Shown: one piece after another, positions 54,591-63,607 of the stretch
How the letters are laid out: every line of letters starts with the position of its first letter
How positions within the stretch are numbered: the first letter of the stretch is position 1
Source: Chitinophagaceae bacterium
GTDB taxonomy: Bacteria; Bacteroidota; Bacteroidia; Chitinophagales; Chitinophagaceae
Length of the DNA stretch: 64,000 nucleotides
Assembly (NCBI GenBank): GCA_947447465.1
Contig: CANFKE010000003.1
Coordinates: 62,001-126,000, forward strand
Reading direction: 5' to 3'
The notes under the pieces: model-generated
What the model was told of the DNA's origin: nothing
Databases searched by the model: none
The model's input: only the letters and a program-made list of their open reading frames with translations
Translations under genes and position numbers: made by a program

Positions 54591-54614
54591 CACCGTATTT
54601 ATTGAAACTAACAA

Positions 54615-55904
54615 ATGATCACAACTCCTTACATATTATATTCTGACGGGAAGGGAAATATTTTTGAAGACACTACACTATATGTAGTGGGGCGTAGCGG
54701 ATGGGATGCAGCTCCGGTACCTGATGAAGATTGGATAGAATTGCCTGATGGCGGAACATTATATGAACTACCCGGCAGAAGAGGAATAGGCATAGATGTA
54801 AAGACAGGTGATATGCGCCTGTGCGAAAAAGGATGGGCTGTAGCTGCATTTATTCCGCCGGCACATACAGGTTTATACCTTGCTGCCTTTGAAACAATGC
54901 CCGATGCTCCTACCCTGCCTTTGTTCTCTTACACCGCTGCAGGCTGGTTGAACAATAAGTTCTATGTTCCTGCAGTTCGTATCGAACGAGATATTCGTCA
55001 GGAATGCAGTGGTTATGACGACCGCAAGATCAAAGAGGGTGTAGATCTTTTTGTAAAGGCATATCCGCACAACAGATTAGTAAAGCATCTGGCTGAAAAA
55101 TGCACACTTACGTACAGTTGTCCGGCATCAAGAAATTACTTTATGGGCAGATGGGAGTGCCCTATACCAACATCACCGGCATGTAATGCTAATTGCATAG
55201 GATGTATTTCTTTCCAGCCTGAAGATGAGACTATCGTTTCTACTCAGGACAGATTAACATTCAAGCCTACTGCTGAGGAAATTGCCGAATATACGGTCCC
55301 TCACCTGGAAACTGCACCATACCCTATCGTCAGTTTCGGACAAGGCTGCGAGGGCGAGCCGCTGTTGATGTGGGAGACTATCAAGGATTCTATCATAGAG
55401 ATTCGCAAACATACCCAGAAAGGAAGTATCAATATTAATACCAATGGCAGCAAGCCTGCTGCAGTGGAGCAATTGATGATAGCCGGACTGGATAGCATAC
55501 GTGTAAGTATGAATTCTGCCCGTCCGGATATCTACACAAAATACTACCAGCCTAACAACTACAAGTTTGAAGACCTAAAAGAAAGTCTTAAAATAGTACG
55601 TAAATATGGCGGTTGGTCATCCATCAACTACTTTGTATTTCCCGGCATGACAGACTGTATTGAAGAGTTTGATGCACTCTGTGAATTCATCCGCGAAACC
55701 GACATCAGCATGATCCAATGGAGAAATTTCAATATCGATCCTGACTGGTACTTAGGTAAGATGGGTGTTACCGACCCGGGAGAGAATATGGGTATCAAAC
55801 AAATGATAGAATTGATACAGGAAGAATTTCCTAACCTGAAATTCGGCTACTTTAACCCACCAAAAGAGCGCATGCTCAATTTTGATACAGATTTCGCACA
55901 TTGA
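54615..55904 (+). CDS. Radical SAM protein of unknown specificity with N-terminal accessory domain
   Basis: A 429-residue radical SAM enzyme. The 4Fe-4S motif is CNANCIGC (Cys190, Cys194, Cys197), with downstream family blocks PIVSFGQGCEGEPLL (GGE-like), SININTNGS and SIRVSMNSAR. The N-terminal 180 residues have no recognised fold; they contain IELPDGGTLYELPGRRG and more Cys (70, 131, 163, 169, 182) that may hold a second cluster. No auxiliary SPASM Cys set is visible at the C-terminus. It is alone between promoter and terminator, so the reaction is not given by context. Confidence 0.85.
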   Translation: MITTPYILYSDGKGNIFEDTTLYVVGRSGWDAAPVPDEDWIELPDGGTLYELPGRRGIGIDVKTGDMRLCEKGWAVAAFIPPAHTGLYLAAFETMPDAPTLPLFSYTAAGWLNNKFYVPAVRIERDIRQECSGYDDRKIKEGVDLFVKAYPHNRLVKHLAEKCTLTYSCPASRNYFMGRWECPIPTSPACNANCIGCISFQPEDETIVSTQDRLTFKPTAEEIAEYTVPHLETAPYPIVSFGQGCEGEPLLMWETIKDSIIEIRKHTQKGSININTNGSKPAAVEQLMIAGLDSIRVSMNSARPDIYTKYYQPNNYKFEDLKESLKIVRKYGGWSSINYFVFPGMTDCIEEFDALCEFIRETDISMIQWRNFNIDPDWYLGKMGVTDPGENMGIKQMIELIQEEFPNLKFGYFNPPKERMLNFDTDFAH

Positions 55905-55911
55905 TCATAAT

Positions 55912-55950
55912 ATAAAGGGTGGTAAGTAAAACTTACCACCCTTTATTTAT
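55912..55950. terminator. Bidirectional terminator between the radical SAM gene and recQ
   Basis: A perfect 16-bp stem (55912-55927 with 55931-55946) with a three-base loop between convergent genes, with T-rich sequence on each exit side. Confidence 0.9.
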
Positions 55951-55958
55951 AATCTAAC

Positions 55959-57851
55959 CTAAGAACAATATCTCACCAACCCATCCTCGTCCATCATCAC
56001 AATCCCTTCGTCCATCATTGTACGTATCATTTCGGTAGCTGTTTGCTTGTCTGTCCCTTCATAATTTTCAGTTAACTGCACCAATGTTTTGCCACCCTTC
56101 ATTAATAACCTGAATAGTTGTTGCTTTATAGCATCTGTATCGGTCTGAGTTCCTTTCAGCTTCTTGCAGATATCGCAATGCCCGCAGTCTTTCGCATCGG
56201 TCTCTCCAAAATACTGTAATACAAACCTTTCACGGCATATACTATCATTGTACAGGAAACTGAGCATTTTTTCAGTCCTTATCTCATGTCGTTTACGCAA
56301 TAGATGAATGCGATTCAAGTCTATTTTTAAACCGGCACTATCTACCCTATAAGAGTGAAAGAACAACTGCGGCCCCTCTCCTGCTTTGTTATACTCTATC
56401 AGCCCCATGCGGTGCATCTGCCACAGCATGTGAACAACTTCATCATATTGTAACCGCAATTGGCGAGCTATTGCAAACTCTCTGATATGCGTAGGGAAAT
56501 GGAATATGGTATTATACATCCTCAACAGCCCCACTGCTACATACTGCATCTTAGGATGCGAGGTTGCCATATTGTCCAACACGTGCCTGTCTGTGATAAA
56601 TTGAACAGTAGATGGCGCATGAACTGCTTCTGTCATGGTCCATAACCCTTCCCGCTCCAGCAACTTCATGGCATATATTACCTGCGTGAGTTGCAACGAG
56701 AATTTATCGCAAAAATCAGAAATGTCAAATGAATAGTATTTATGCGGTTCGCATCCTATTGGTATCTGCAAGTATTCCGCTACCGATTGATATACTTTTT
56801 TGAGATAGGCTTCCGGGGGAAACTGCAATGCACTGCTTTCTGTAAGTCGCTTAATATCAGTACTGTTATACAGGGTCAATGCAAATGATCGTTTACCATC
56901 ACGCCCAGCTCTGCCGGCTTCCTGATACCAAGCCTCAATATGCTCAGGAGCATCATAATGTAATACTGTTCTTACATCAGGCTTATCAATGCCCATACCG
57001 AATGCTGTGGTGGCTACCATCACGGCAGCATTATCGCTCATCCACTCCTCCTGCGCTTTATCCCTGTCAGACTTTGACATCCCGGCGTGATAAACTGCCG
57101 TTAAAATACCCTCTTGCTGTAAATGCCGGCCAATAGCTTCTGTCTGCTTACGACTACGACAGTAAATGATGCTGCAATCATTAAGATTATCCTCAATATC
57201 CTTATTCTTGTTCTCTGAGTAGGCTACACTGTAGAATATATTACTTCTGGCGAAACTCTGTTTGAAATAATTCGGGTGTTTTAACTTCAGGCAGGTAGCA
57301 ATATCCTCCTTTATCTCTTCAGTAGCACTTGCTGTCAATGCAAGCATTGGCGTTCGCTTATACATATCTCTAAGCTCAGCAATCTTCAAGTAATCTGGTC
57401 TGAAATCATGCCCCCACTGCGAAATACAATGTGCCTCATCAACTGCGATCAGCCTAACATCCAGTTTATACATATGATCCTGAAACAGACTGGTCTGTAA
57501 TCGTTCGGGCGAAACATATAGTAACTTATAGTCACCGTTGATGGCATTTTCTAATATTTGCCTTACCTCGTTGAAATACATGCCTGAGTGAATAGCAGCA
57601 GCGGGTATGTCTAATTGCTCTAGCCGGGAAACCTGATCCTGCATCAGAGCTATCAGAGGTGAAATGACCAGACATACCCCTTCCATCATTAGAGCCGGCA
57701 CCTGATAACATACCGATTTCCCACCACCGGTGGGAAGTAAGGCAAACGTATCATTGCCAGCTAAAACAGAATCTATGATATCTTTTTGCAGTGGTCTGAA
57801 ACCATCGTACCCCCAATACTTCTTTAATATGTCTGCTGCTGATGGTAACAT
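55959..57851 (-). CDS. recQ: ATP-dependent DNA helicase RecQ
   Basis: A 630-residue 3'-5' helicase of recombination and repair. Walker A TGGGKS (Lys45), DEAH at 138-141 with CISQWGHDFRP, and motif VI in YQEAGRAGRDG. The RecQ-Ct zinc-binding region holds CRERFVLQYFG and CGHCDICKK, followed by a winged-helix region. The HRDC domain is lacking, as in the shorter RecQ proteins of Bacteroidota. No TAnnTTTG was found upstream. Confidence 0.95.
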   Translation of the reverse strand: MLPSAADILKKYWGYDGFRPLQKDIIDSVLAGNDTFALLPTGGGKSVCYQVPALMMEGVCLVISPLIALMQDQVSRLEQLDIPAAAIHSGMYFNEVRQILENAINGDYKLLYVSPERLQTSLFQDHMYKLDVRLIAVDEAHCISQWGHDFRPDYLKIAELRDMYKRTPMLALTASATEEIKEDIATCLKLKHPNYFKQSFARSNIFYSVAYSENKNKDIEDNLNDCSIIYCRSRKQTEAIGRHLQQEGILTAVYHAGMSKSDRDKAQEEWMSDNAAVMVATTAFGMGIDKPDVRTVLHYDAPEHIEAWYQEAGRAGRDGKRSFALTLYNSTDIKRLTESSALQFPPEAYLKKVYQSVAEYLQIPIGCEPHKYYSFDISDFCDKFSLQLTQVIYAMKLLEREGLWTMTEAVHAPSTVQFITDRHVLDNMATSHPKMQYVAVGLLRMYNTIFHFPTHIREFAIARQLRLQYDEVVHMLWQMHRMGLIEYNKAGEGPQLFFHSYRVDSAGLKIDLNRIHLLRKRHEIRTEKMLSFLYNDSICRERFVLQYFGETDAKDCGHCDICKKLKGTQTDTDAIKQQLFRLLMKGGKTLVQLTENYEGTDKQTATEMIRTMMDEGIVMMDEDGLVRYCS

Positions 57852-57932
57852 TGAACAATTGGATCAATATATAAGAAGATATGTGTCAGATATTTACAAC
57901 CTTAGTGAGCAAGAATAGAACATAGGGGCATC

Positions 57933-58409
57933 CTATGAACGCTTTACCAAGACCTCGCCATGTATCTTGTCAACAAATAATGGTTTTAACCCGCTTGTCC
58001 ATAACTGCCCTTTCAATGCTTTATCTTGTGCGAGTTGCCCCAATGACAAAGAAGGCACCCAGTAACAGTCATCAAAGTTATTGATCTCATTCAATCTGAG
58101 TAAAGCTGCAATACCCAACTGGGCCGGTGAAATATTGAATAACAAAACCACCCTGGGCTCCAGTTGTTCCCGCATCATGTGCCAAGCCACCTTAGTATCT
58201 TCTTTGAGCTGTATCAGATTGTACTGATCTTCCAATAACCTGCAACCAGACTTCAGGATCCCGATCAATTGTTCCTCTTCCAGGCTTCCATGCTCAAATT
58301 CACTGGTCAAAACAAGAACAGGACGGTAAGAAAGTTCCGCCAATAGTGGCGAATTTTTCCAAAAAACATCCTGATCGCTCTTTATTATGTCTGTATTAAT
58401 AATGTTCAT
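57933..58409 (-). CDS. Small protein of unknown function, weakly HolD-like
   Basis: A 158-residue cytoplasmic protein. The ATG at 58409 (MNIINTDIIKSDQDVFWKN) is more likely than the one at 58490, which would add 27 hydrophobic-aromatic residues that look like untranslated DNA. The C-terminal pattern (LFNISPAQLGIAALLRL, then LGQLAQDKALKGQLWTSGLK) is faintly reminiscent of DNA polymerase III psi-like proteins, but I would not assign that without a profile search. It ends 82 bases from the recQ start, so it may be the gene before recQ in a transcript. Confidence 0.6.
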   Translation of the reverse strand: MNIINTDIIKSDQDVFWKNSPLLAELSYRPVLVLTSEFEHGSLEEEQLIGILKSGCRLLEDQYNLIQLKEDTKVAWHMMREQLEPRVVLLFNISPAQLGIAALLRLNEINNFDDCYWVPSLSLGQLAQDKALKGQLWTSGLKPLFVDKIHGEVLVKRS

Positions 58410-58603
58410 GAAAGCTGAGTAAAGAAACCTAAAATTAGAGAAGTCTGACCAAAGAAACGACCTAAAACTGCATAAATACCTGAACCACAATAAAGTGAGT
58501 ACTTACTCACTATTTAATAATCCCGGTTGATGATTATCATCTGTCATTAAAAAATCGTTTCTTTGCGCAAAATTAATCATTAAAATAAGTAATTAAGGTA
58601 CTC

Positions 58604-59674
58604 ATGAGCGTTTCTGCGACAGATATCAGCATTAAAAAAGTAGAGAAAAGCCGCCTTTCAGAAGTTGACTTTTCTAATATTCAGTTTGGGAAGATCTATT
58701 CTGACCACATGCTGATAGCGAATTACGAAGACGGAAAGTGGAAACAACCTGAAATAATGCCGTTCCACAATCTTACATTAAGTCCGGCTACTACCTTCTT
58801 CCATTATGGTCAGGCCATATTTGAAGGAATCAAGGCCTACAAAGGTCCTGATGGCGAACCATTGATCTTCCGTCCTCGTGACAACTGGAAACGTTTCAAT
58901 AAATCTGCGGTACGTATGGCGATGCCAGAGATCCCTGAAGATATTTTCATTGAAGGGCTGAAAGCGCTGATCAAATTGGATGAGAACTGGATACCAGCAA
59001 GTGAGGATACTGCACTATACATTCGCCCATTCATGGTGGCCACAGATGAATTCATTGGTGTTAAGACAGCTGAAAAGTTCAGCTTTATGATCATCACCAG
59101 CCCTGCGGGTCCATACTACAGCAAACCGGTATCTATCTATGTTCAAGACCAGTATGTTCGTGCTTTCCCGGGTGGAATAGGCTTTACTAAGGCTGCAGGC
59201 AACTACGGAATGAGCATGTACCCTACACAGGAAATTAAGAAAATGGGCTATGACCAGATCCTCTGGACAGATGGATTTGAGCACAAATATGTACAGGAGA
59301 TAGGAACCATGAACGTATTCTTCGTTATCGGCGATACGGTCATAACTCCGGATATCAAGCATGATACTATACTCGCAGGTGTTACCCGCGATAGTGTTTT
59401 GGCATTGCTCCGCGAAAAAGGCATGAAGGTTGAAGAACGCACATTGTCTATAGATGAAATTGCAGAAGCGTACAAAGCAGGTCAGCTTAAGGAAGCATTT
59501 GGTACAGGTACGGCAGCATCAATAGCGCCTATCGCATCACTTACTTACCATGATGTGACTATGCAGCTTCCTCCTGTAGAAACTTGGGAAACAGCAAATT
59601 ATCTAAAGAAAACATTAGCAGACATCCGTTACGGTCGTGTAAAAGACAACCACAACTGGGTAGTAAAAGCTTAA
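58604..59674 (+). CDS. ilvE: Branched-chain amino acid aminotransferase
   Basis: A 356-residue PLP fold type IV transaminase that interconverts Leu, Ile and Val with their keto acids. The Schiff-base Lys196 is in GFTKAAGNYG; other family blocks are HYGQAIFEGIKAY, RPRDNWKRFN and the phosphate-binding SIAPIASL. The size and the VGFT/GFTKAAGNYG form match bacterial group II BCATs. The upstream TTTCTTTG (58558-58565) is a weak -7 match. It is followed by a strong hairpin. Confidence 0.96.
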   Translation: MSVSATDISIKKVEKSRLSEVDFSNIQFGKIYSDHMLIANYEDGKWKQPEIMPFHNLTLSPATTFFHYGQAIFEGIKAYKGPDGEPLIFRPRDNWKRFNKSAVRMAMPEIPEDIFIEGLKALIKLDENWIPASEDTALYIRPFMVATDEFIGVKTAEKFSFMIITSPAGPYYSKPVSIYVQDQYVRAFPGGIGFTKAAGNYGMSMYPTQEIKKMGYDQILWTDGFEHKYVQEIGTMNVFFVIGDTVITPDIKHDTILAGVTRDSVLALLREKGMKVEERTLSIDEIAEAYKAGQLKEAFGTGTAASIAPIASLTYHDVTMQLPPVETWETANYLKKTLADIRYGRVKDNHNWVVKA

Positions 59675-59698
59675 TCTAAGTTTGTAACCATATTTCAG

Positions 59699-59737
59699 AG
59701 AAAGTCGTCTAATTCCTTAGACGACTTTCTTATTTTG
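59699..59737 (+). terminator. Terminator after ilvE
   Basis: AGAAAGTCGTCTAA (59699-59712) pairs perfectly with 59717-59730 around TTCC, followed by TATTTT. The CPBP gene begins just after. Confidence 0.8.
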
Positions 59738-59748
59738 GGAACAATAGA

Positions 59749-60633
59749 ATGAATATGCAACAACAACCCACGCTTGTTAACAGAATATTGTACTCGACAC
59801 CGGTCAAAATACTGATCGGTTTCATGCTATGTGTTTTCATAATAGCCATTTGTCAATCGTTCATACCAAGAATAATAACAGGCCTTTTCAGGAATGAAAA
59901 TGCCTCTATCGTCGTTACAGGAATAATAACATCAGCCATAGTGATATATGCCTATCGCAGATTATACAGTAAATATGAAAAGAGAGTTATTTCCGAGCTA
60001 TCGTTAAAAAATCTGTTGAGCAATATTTGTGCAGGCGTATTGCTGGGTTTTATCTATCAATCGTTGGTCATCTTATGCATATACCTCAACAACAGCTATA
60101 CAATTGTAGCTATTAATGGCATTGGTGGTCTTCTCCCCTACTTTATCATTTCTGTAAATGCGGCGATCACTGAAGAGATCATTTTCAGGGGTATCATATT
60201 CAGGCTGACCGAAGAAAAAACAGGCAGCTATATAGCATTACTTATTTCGGCGGCAATTTTCGGGGGAGTACATTTAATGAACGAAAACAGCACCCCACTG
60301 GCAGCTGCCGCCATAGCTATAGAGGCGGGTCTGTTGCTAGGTGCTGCTTACATATACACCCGAAATCTTTGGTTTCCGATAGCCATACACTTTGCCTGGA
60401 ATTTTGCTCAATCAGGTATTTATGGTGCATCTACTTCAGGATTTGCAATGAAAAACGGATTGATAACTGCAAACATTCATGGCAGAACACTACTGACAGG
60501 TGGATTATTTGGCCCCGAAGCTTCTGCTCAGGCAATGATAATCGGGCTCTTATTATCAGTGTTATTATTAATTATAAGCATACGAAAAGGAAAAATTATT
60601 CAGCCTCGCCTGAAAAAGAATAAGGTATCATAA
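59749..60633 (+). CDS. CPBP family intramembrane metalloprotease (CAAX/Abi)
   Basis: A 294-residue membrane protease-like protein with about eight TM segments. Motif 1 TEEIIFRG (Glu142, Glu143, Arg147), motif 2 FGGVHLMN (His175) and motif 3 HFAWNFAQ (His214, Asn218) make a full catalytic set. Bacterial members process membrane proteins or bacteriocins and sometimes give phage abortive infection; nothing nearby gives the substrate. It starts right after the ilvE terminator and ends 58 bases before accD. Confidence 0.9.
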   Translation: MNMQQQPTLVNRILYSTPVKILIGFMLCVFIIAICQSFIPRIITGLFRNENASIVVTGIITSAIVIYAYRRLYSKYEKRVISELSLKNLLSNICAGVLLGFIYQSLVILCIYLNNSYTIVAINGIGGLLPYFIISVNAAITEEIIFRGIIFRLTEEKTGSYIALLISAAIFGGVHLMNENSTPLAAAAIAIEAGLLLGAAYIYTRNLWFPIAIHFAWNFAQSGIYGASTSGFAMKNGLITANIHGRTLLTGGLFGPEASAQAMIIGLLLSVLLLIISIRKGKIIQPRLKKNKVS

Positions 60634-60664
60634 ATTGGTGCTTTCTCACTTAATTCTATTACCC

Positions 60665-60672
60665 TATCTTTG
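60665..60672 (+). promoter_or_regulatory. accD -7 promoter element
   Basis: TATCTTTG is an exact TAnnTTTG, 20 bases before the ATG at 60692. Its position shows that the longer reading frame from 60635 is not the real accD. Confidence 0.6.
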
Positions 60673-60691
60673 CCCTCTTAATTTTATAATT

Positions 60692-61579
60692 ATGTCATCA
60701 ACCTGGTTCCGTCGTAGTAAGCAAGGAATACTCACATCTACGAAAGAAAAAAAGGAAACTCCTGACGGACTGTGGCATAAGTGCCCGGAATGTAAGGCTA
60801 CCAATACAAAGCAGGAGCTGAGCGATAACCTGTATGTATGCCCTCATTGTGGCTACCACAACCGTATCAATGCCGTAGAATACTTCGAGATACTATTTGA
60901 CAATAACGAGTTCGAAGAACTATTCAGCAATATCATGCCGAAAGACATGCTCCACTTTGTGGACATGAAGCCATATGATGCCCGTCTGGTTGATGCACAG
61001 AAAGCTACCAAGCTTACTGATGCTATGACCGTAGGTGTAGGTAATATGAGCGGACAACCAATAGTGATCGCTTGTATGAACTTCAACTTTATTGGTGGTT
61101 CTATGGGATCGGTAGTCGGTGAAAAGATCAGCAGAGGTATTGATTACGCTATAGAGCATAAGCTCCCATTCATGATCATTACCAAATCAGGTGGTGCCCG
61201 TATGATGGAAAGCGCATTCTCACTGATGCAAATGGCTAAAACAGCCGCAAAACTTACACAACTTGCTAAAGCAGGCCTGCCATATATTTCATTTATGACA
61301 GACCCTACAACGGGTGGTGTTACCGCTTCTTATGCTATGTTGGGAGATATAAACATAGCAGAACCGAACGCATTGATCGGTTTTGCAGGTCCTCGCGTGA
61401 TCAAGGAAACAATTAAGAAAGACCTTCCTGATGGTTTCCAGAAATCTGAATTCCTTTTGGAACATGGATTCCTGGACTTTATTGTGAACAGAAAAGTTTT
61501 GAAAATAAAGTTATCTCAGGTGGTTCAGTGGTTCGTAAAAGAAGCCGCAGGTGAAATTGCCACTGACATAAAGAACTAA
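60692..61579 (+). CDS. accD: Acetyl-CoA carboxylase carboxyltransferase subunit beta
   Basis: A 295-residue beta subunit that, with AccA, moves CO2 from biotin to acetyl-CoA, the committed step of fatty acid synthesis. The start at 60692 ([12 protein letters not shown]) matches AccD N-termini; a TTG at 60635 is upstream of the promoter. The zinc ribbon has Cys31, Cys34, Cys50 and Cys53. The crotonase-like core includes [21 protein letters not shown] and [12 protein letters not shown]. accA is not adjacent. Terminator follows. Confidence 0.97.
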   Translation: MSSTWFRRSKQGILTSTKEKKETPDGLWHKCPECKATNTKQELSDNLYVCPHCGYHNRINAVEYFEILFDNNEFEELFSNIMPKDMLHFVDMKPYDARLVDAQKATKLTDAMTVGVGNMSGQPIVIACMNFNFIGGSMGSVVGEKISRGIDYAIEHKLPFMIITKSGGARMMESAFSLMQMAKTAAKLTQLAKAGLPYISFMTDPTTGGVTASYAMLGDINIAEPNALIGFAGPRVIKETIKKDLPDGFQKSEFLLEHGFLDFIVNRKVLKIKLSQVVQWFVKEAAGEIATDIKN

Positions 61580-61589
61580 ATAATTGACA

Positions 61590-61652
61590 AAAAGGTTAAT
61601 AAGGTAATATGGCGGCCTGATATTTGCTGTTATCTTATTAACCTTTTTAGTT
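61590..61652 (+). terminator. Terminator after accD
   Basis: AAAAGGTTAATAAG (61590-61603) pairs with CTTATTAACCTTTT (61634-61647), extended by weaker pairs, around a loop of about 20 bases; T-rich tail. Confidence 0.7.
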
Positions 61653-61705
61653 TCATAAAAATCAGCTTACCCTCCTTTACCCACAACTTATTACCCCAAA
61701 AGAAA

Positions 61706-62155
61706 TTGGCCGACGCTAACATATATATTAAAAACCGCCCCGCAACATTTGAATATGCCATAGAAGACAGGTATAAAGCAGGTATTGTACTTACCGGTTC
61801 CGAAATTAAGTCGGTAAGATTGGGAAAGGTCACCTTCAATGATAGCTACTGCTTCTATAGTCACGGTGAACTGTGGCTGAAGGGTATGCATATAGCTATC
61901 TACATCAATGCAGGCTATATCAGCCATGTTCCTGTCAGAGACCGCAAACTACTCCTTACCAAAAAAGAACTGCGTAAATGGGAGCACAAAGCCAAAGAAA
62001 AGGGATTGACCATTGTACCATTAAGCATCTATATTGATGACAAGGGCTATTGTAAGTTGGAAATAGGTCTGGGTAAAGGTAAAAAGCTGCATGACAAACG
62101 TGAAAGCACCAAAACCAGAGAAGTGGAAAGAGAAATTAAAAGATACTTGAAATAA
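61706..62155 (+). CDS. smpB: SsrA-binding protein SmpB
   Basis: A 149-residue tmRNA partner for rescue of stalled ribosomes. INIKNRPATFEYAI-type start, GIVLTGSEIKSVRLGKV, RDRKLLLTKKEL and the C-terminal GKKLHDKRESTK, with the basic tail that enters the mRNA channel. The start is TTG at 61706, since upstream in-frame codons include no ATG or GTG before a stop-free region of another character; AAAAGAAA precedes it as a poor ribosome site. Ends at a strong palindromic terminator. Confidence 0.95.
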   Translation: MADANIYIKNRPATFEYAIEDRYKAGIVLTGSEIKSVRLGKVTFNDSYCFYSHGELWLKGMHIAIYINAGYISHVPVRDRKLLLTKKELRKWEHKAKEKGLTIVPLSIYIDDKGYCKLEIGLGKGKKLHDKRESTKTREVEREIKRYLK

Positions 62156-62194
62156 AGAGAAAGGGCCAAAGCATATGCTTTGGCCCTTTCTCTT
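62155..62194. terminator. Bidirectional terminator, 40-base perfect palindrome
   Basis: The two arms 62155-62174 and 62175-62194 are fully complementary (20 bp, no loop bases unpaired in the DNA palindrome), centred on GCATATGC. It ends both smpB and the PAS kinase gene. Confidence 0.92.
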
Positions 62195-62219
62195 ATAATA
62201 TGCTCAACTTCATATCTGC

Positions 62220-63302
62220 TTACAAATTCCAACTGAATTTGAATGCCGTTCCACCCAATTCACTGTCTTCACACCATATCCTCTGGGCATTACTACTCTC
62301 TATAATTTCCTTTACAATTGACAGTCCAAAACCATGTGATATTCTGGATCCTGCGTTTTTCATCTGAACTCCGATATCAAATAATTTTTCACGTTGTCCT
62401 TCAGGGATAGGTGTGCCATTATCTGCAAATTCGAACACCAATTGATCTCCGACTATTGTACTACTGATCTCTAAAAGTCCATTTTCTTTATTGTTATGAC
62501 TAATGGCATTAGAGATAAGGTTAAGAAATAGCTGCAATGCCGAAGTTTTATTGATCATTATTGACGGAAGTGTATTCTTCAGTTTTATTGTAAATGTCTC
62601 TGGTACAACTAACAACTTAACTGCTTGATCAAATACATCATTCAGATCAACTAGTGTCGCAGAATCCACTCTTGTAAGTTTTGCCTTATGGTATTCAAGT
62701 ACGCCATGAATAAGACTTTCCATACCATCTACGCTCTCATTGATGTAACTGATCATGGTCTTGACATCTTCACTCTCCTTTTCAGGCAATTCCAGATGTA
62801 TCAGATGGGTCAATGCTTTTACTTTTTGCAATGGTGCTTTCAGATCGTGTGTCAATACATAAGAGAACTGTTCCAGCTCTTTCTTTATCTTTTCTATACT
62901 ACTGATGTGATCTACCAACTTCATCTTATCAGATATATCTCTGATGACCGCCAGTGCGAATTTACCCGTGTTGGTCTCAATGAGCGACAATGCAATGTCA
63001 ATATTGATCTCCTTTCCGTCTTTCTTTCTGCCAAATAATGATACACCGGCTCCCATCTTACGAATAGTTGTTGTCTCGAAAAATTTAGCTACAAAGTTGT
63101 GATGATACTGTGTGTATCTTTCCGGCAACAGCATGTTAAGGTTCTTAAGGTGAAGTTCAGCAACTGTGTATCCGAAGACAGACTCAACCTGCTTATTGGA
63201 ATTTCGTATCGTTCCTTCTACATCTACGACCAGTATAGCATCAGGGAACAGATCAAAGGCTCCGGCCAATAGATAAAGGGAATCATTAAGATTGTTAAGC
63301 AT
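62220..63302 (-). CDS. PAS-domain sensor histidine kinase
   Basis: A 360-residue cytoplasmic kinase with no membrane segment. A PAS domain at about 10-125 (FGYTVAEL, GRKKDGKEINIDIALS) is followed by a coiled coil and HisKA motif with His152 in YVLTHDLKAP; HATPase blocks are NLISNAISHNN, FADNGTPIP and GFGLSIVKEI. The form is like bacterial orphan or phytochrome-like kinases. No response regulator is adjacent. Confidence 0.92.
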   Translation of the reverse strand: MLNNLNDSLYLLAGAFDLFPDAILVVDVEGTIRNSNKQVESVFGYTVAELHLKNLNMLLPERYTQYHHNFVAKFFETTTIRKMGAGVSLFGRKKDGKEINIDIALSLIETNTGKFALAVIRDISDKMKLVDHISSIEKIKKELEQFSYVLTHDLKAPLQKVKALTHLIHLELPEKESEDVKTMISYINESVDGMESLIHGVLEYHKAKLTRVDSATLVDLNDVFDQAVKLLVVPETFTIKLKNTLPSIMINKTSALQLFLNLISNAISHNNKENGLLEISSTIVGDQLVFEFADNGTPIPEGQREKLFDIGVQMKNAGSRISHGFGLSIVKEIIESSNAQRIWCEDSELGGTAFKFSWNL

Positions 63303-63607
63303 TTTGATTGGGGGTATAAATTCTTTAGTAATAAAATTTCAATGAGCAATACTACTAACTATAGTCACCCTGTATAATGATGCGGGTCATTGCACCACGG
63401 CTATATTTTTTTAAGAGAAATAAGACTATGATCATTGATCATCAAAAGAAAACAAATAGATGACAATCCTAACTATTATACATCAATCAAAATGAGCATA
63501 ATGCACATTATTGATCGGAAGATCTTATTTCATTCATAGTCGCAGTATCTGATCACACAAAAAAAAGTCCCGCTACTAGCGGGACTGAACTATAATAAAC
63601 TATCTTA
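63303..63607. other. Intergenic region between the PAS kinase and hflX
   Basis: 305 bases. Carries the hflX terminator at 63557-63586 and otherwise A/T-rich DNA with no clear promoter motif; the kinase promoter should be here. Confidence 0.5.
63557..63586 (-). terminator. Terminator after hflX
   Basis: AGTCCCGCT (63566-63574) pairs with AGCGGGACT (63578-63586) around a three-base loop; on the minus strand the stem is followed by a run of T. Confidence 0.9.

Noticed and set aside
60635..60691. Longer AccD start at the TTG 60635
   Set aside because: The promoter TATCTTTG at 60665-60672 lies inside it and the family start is at 60692.
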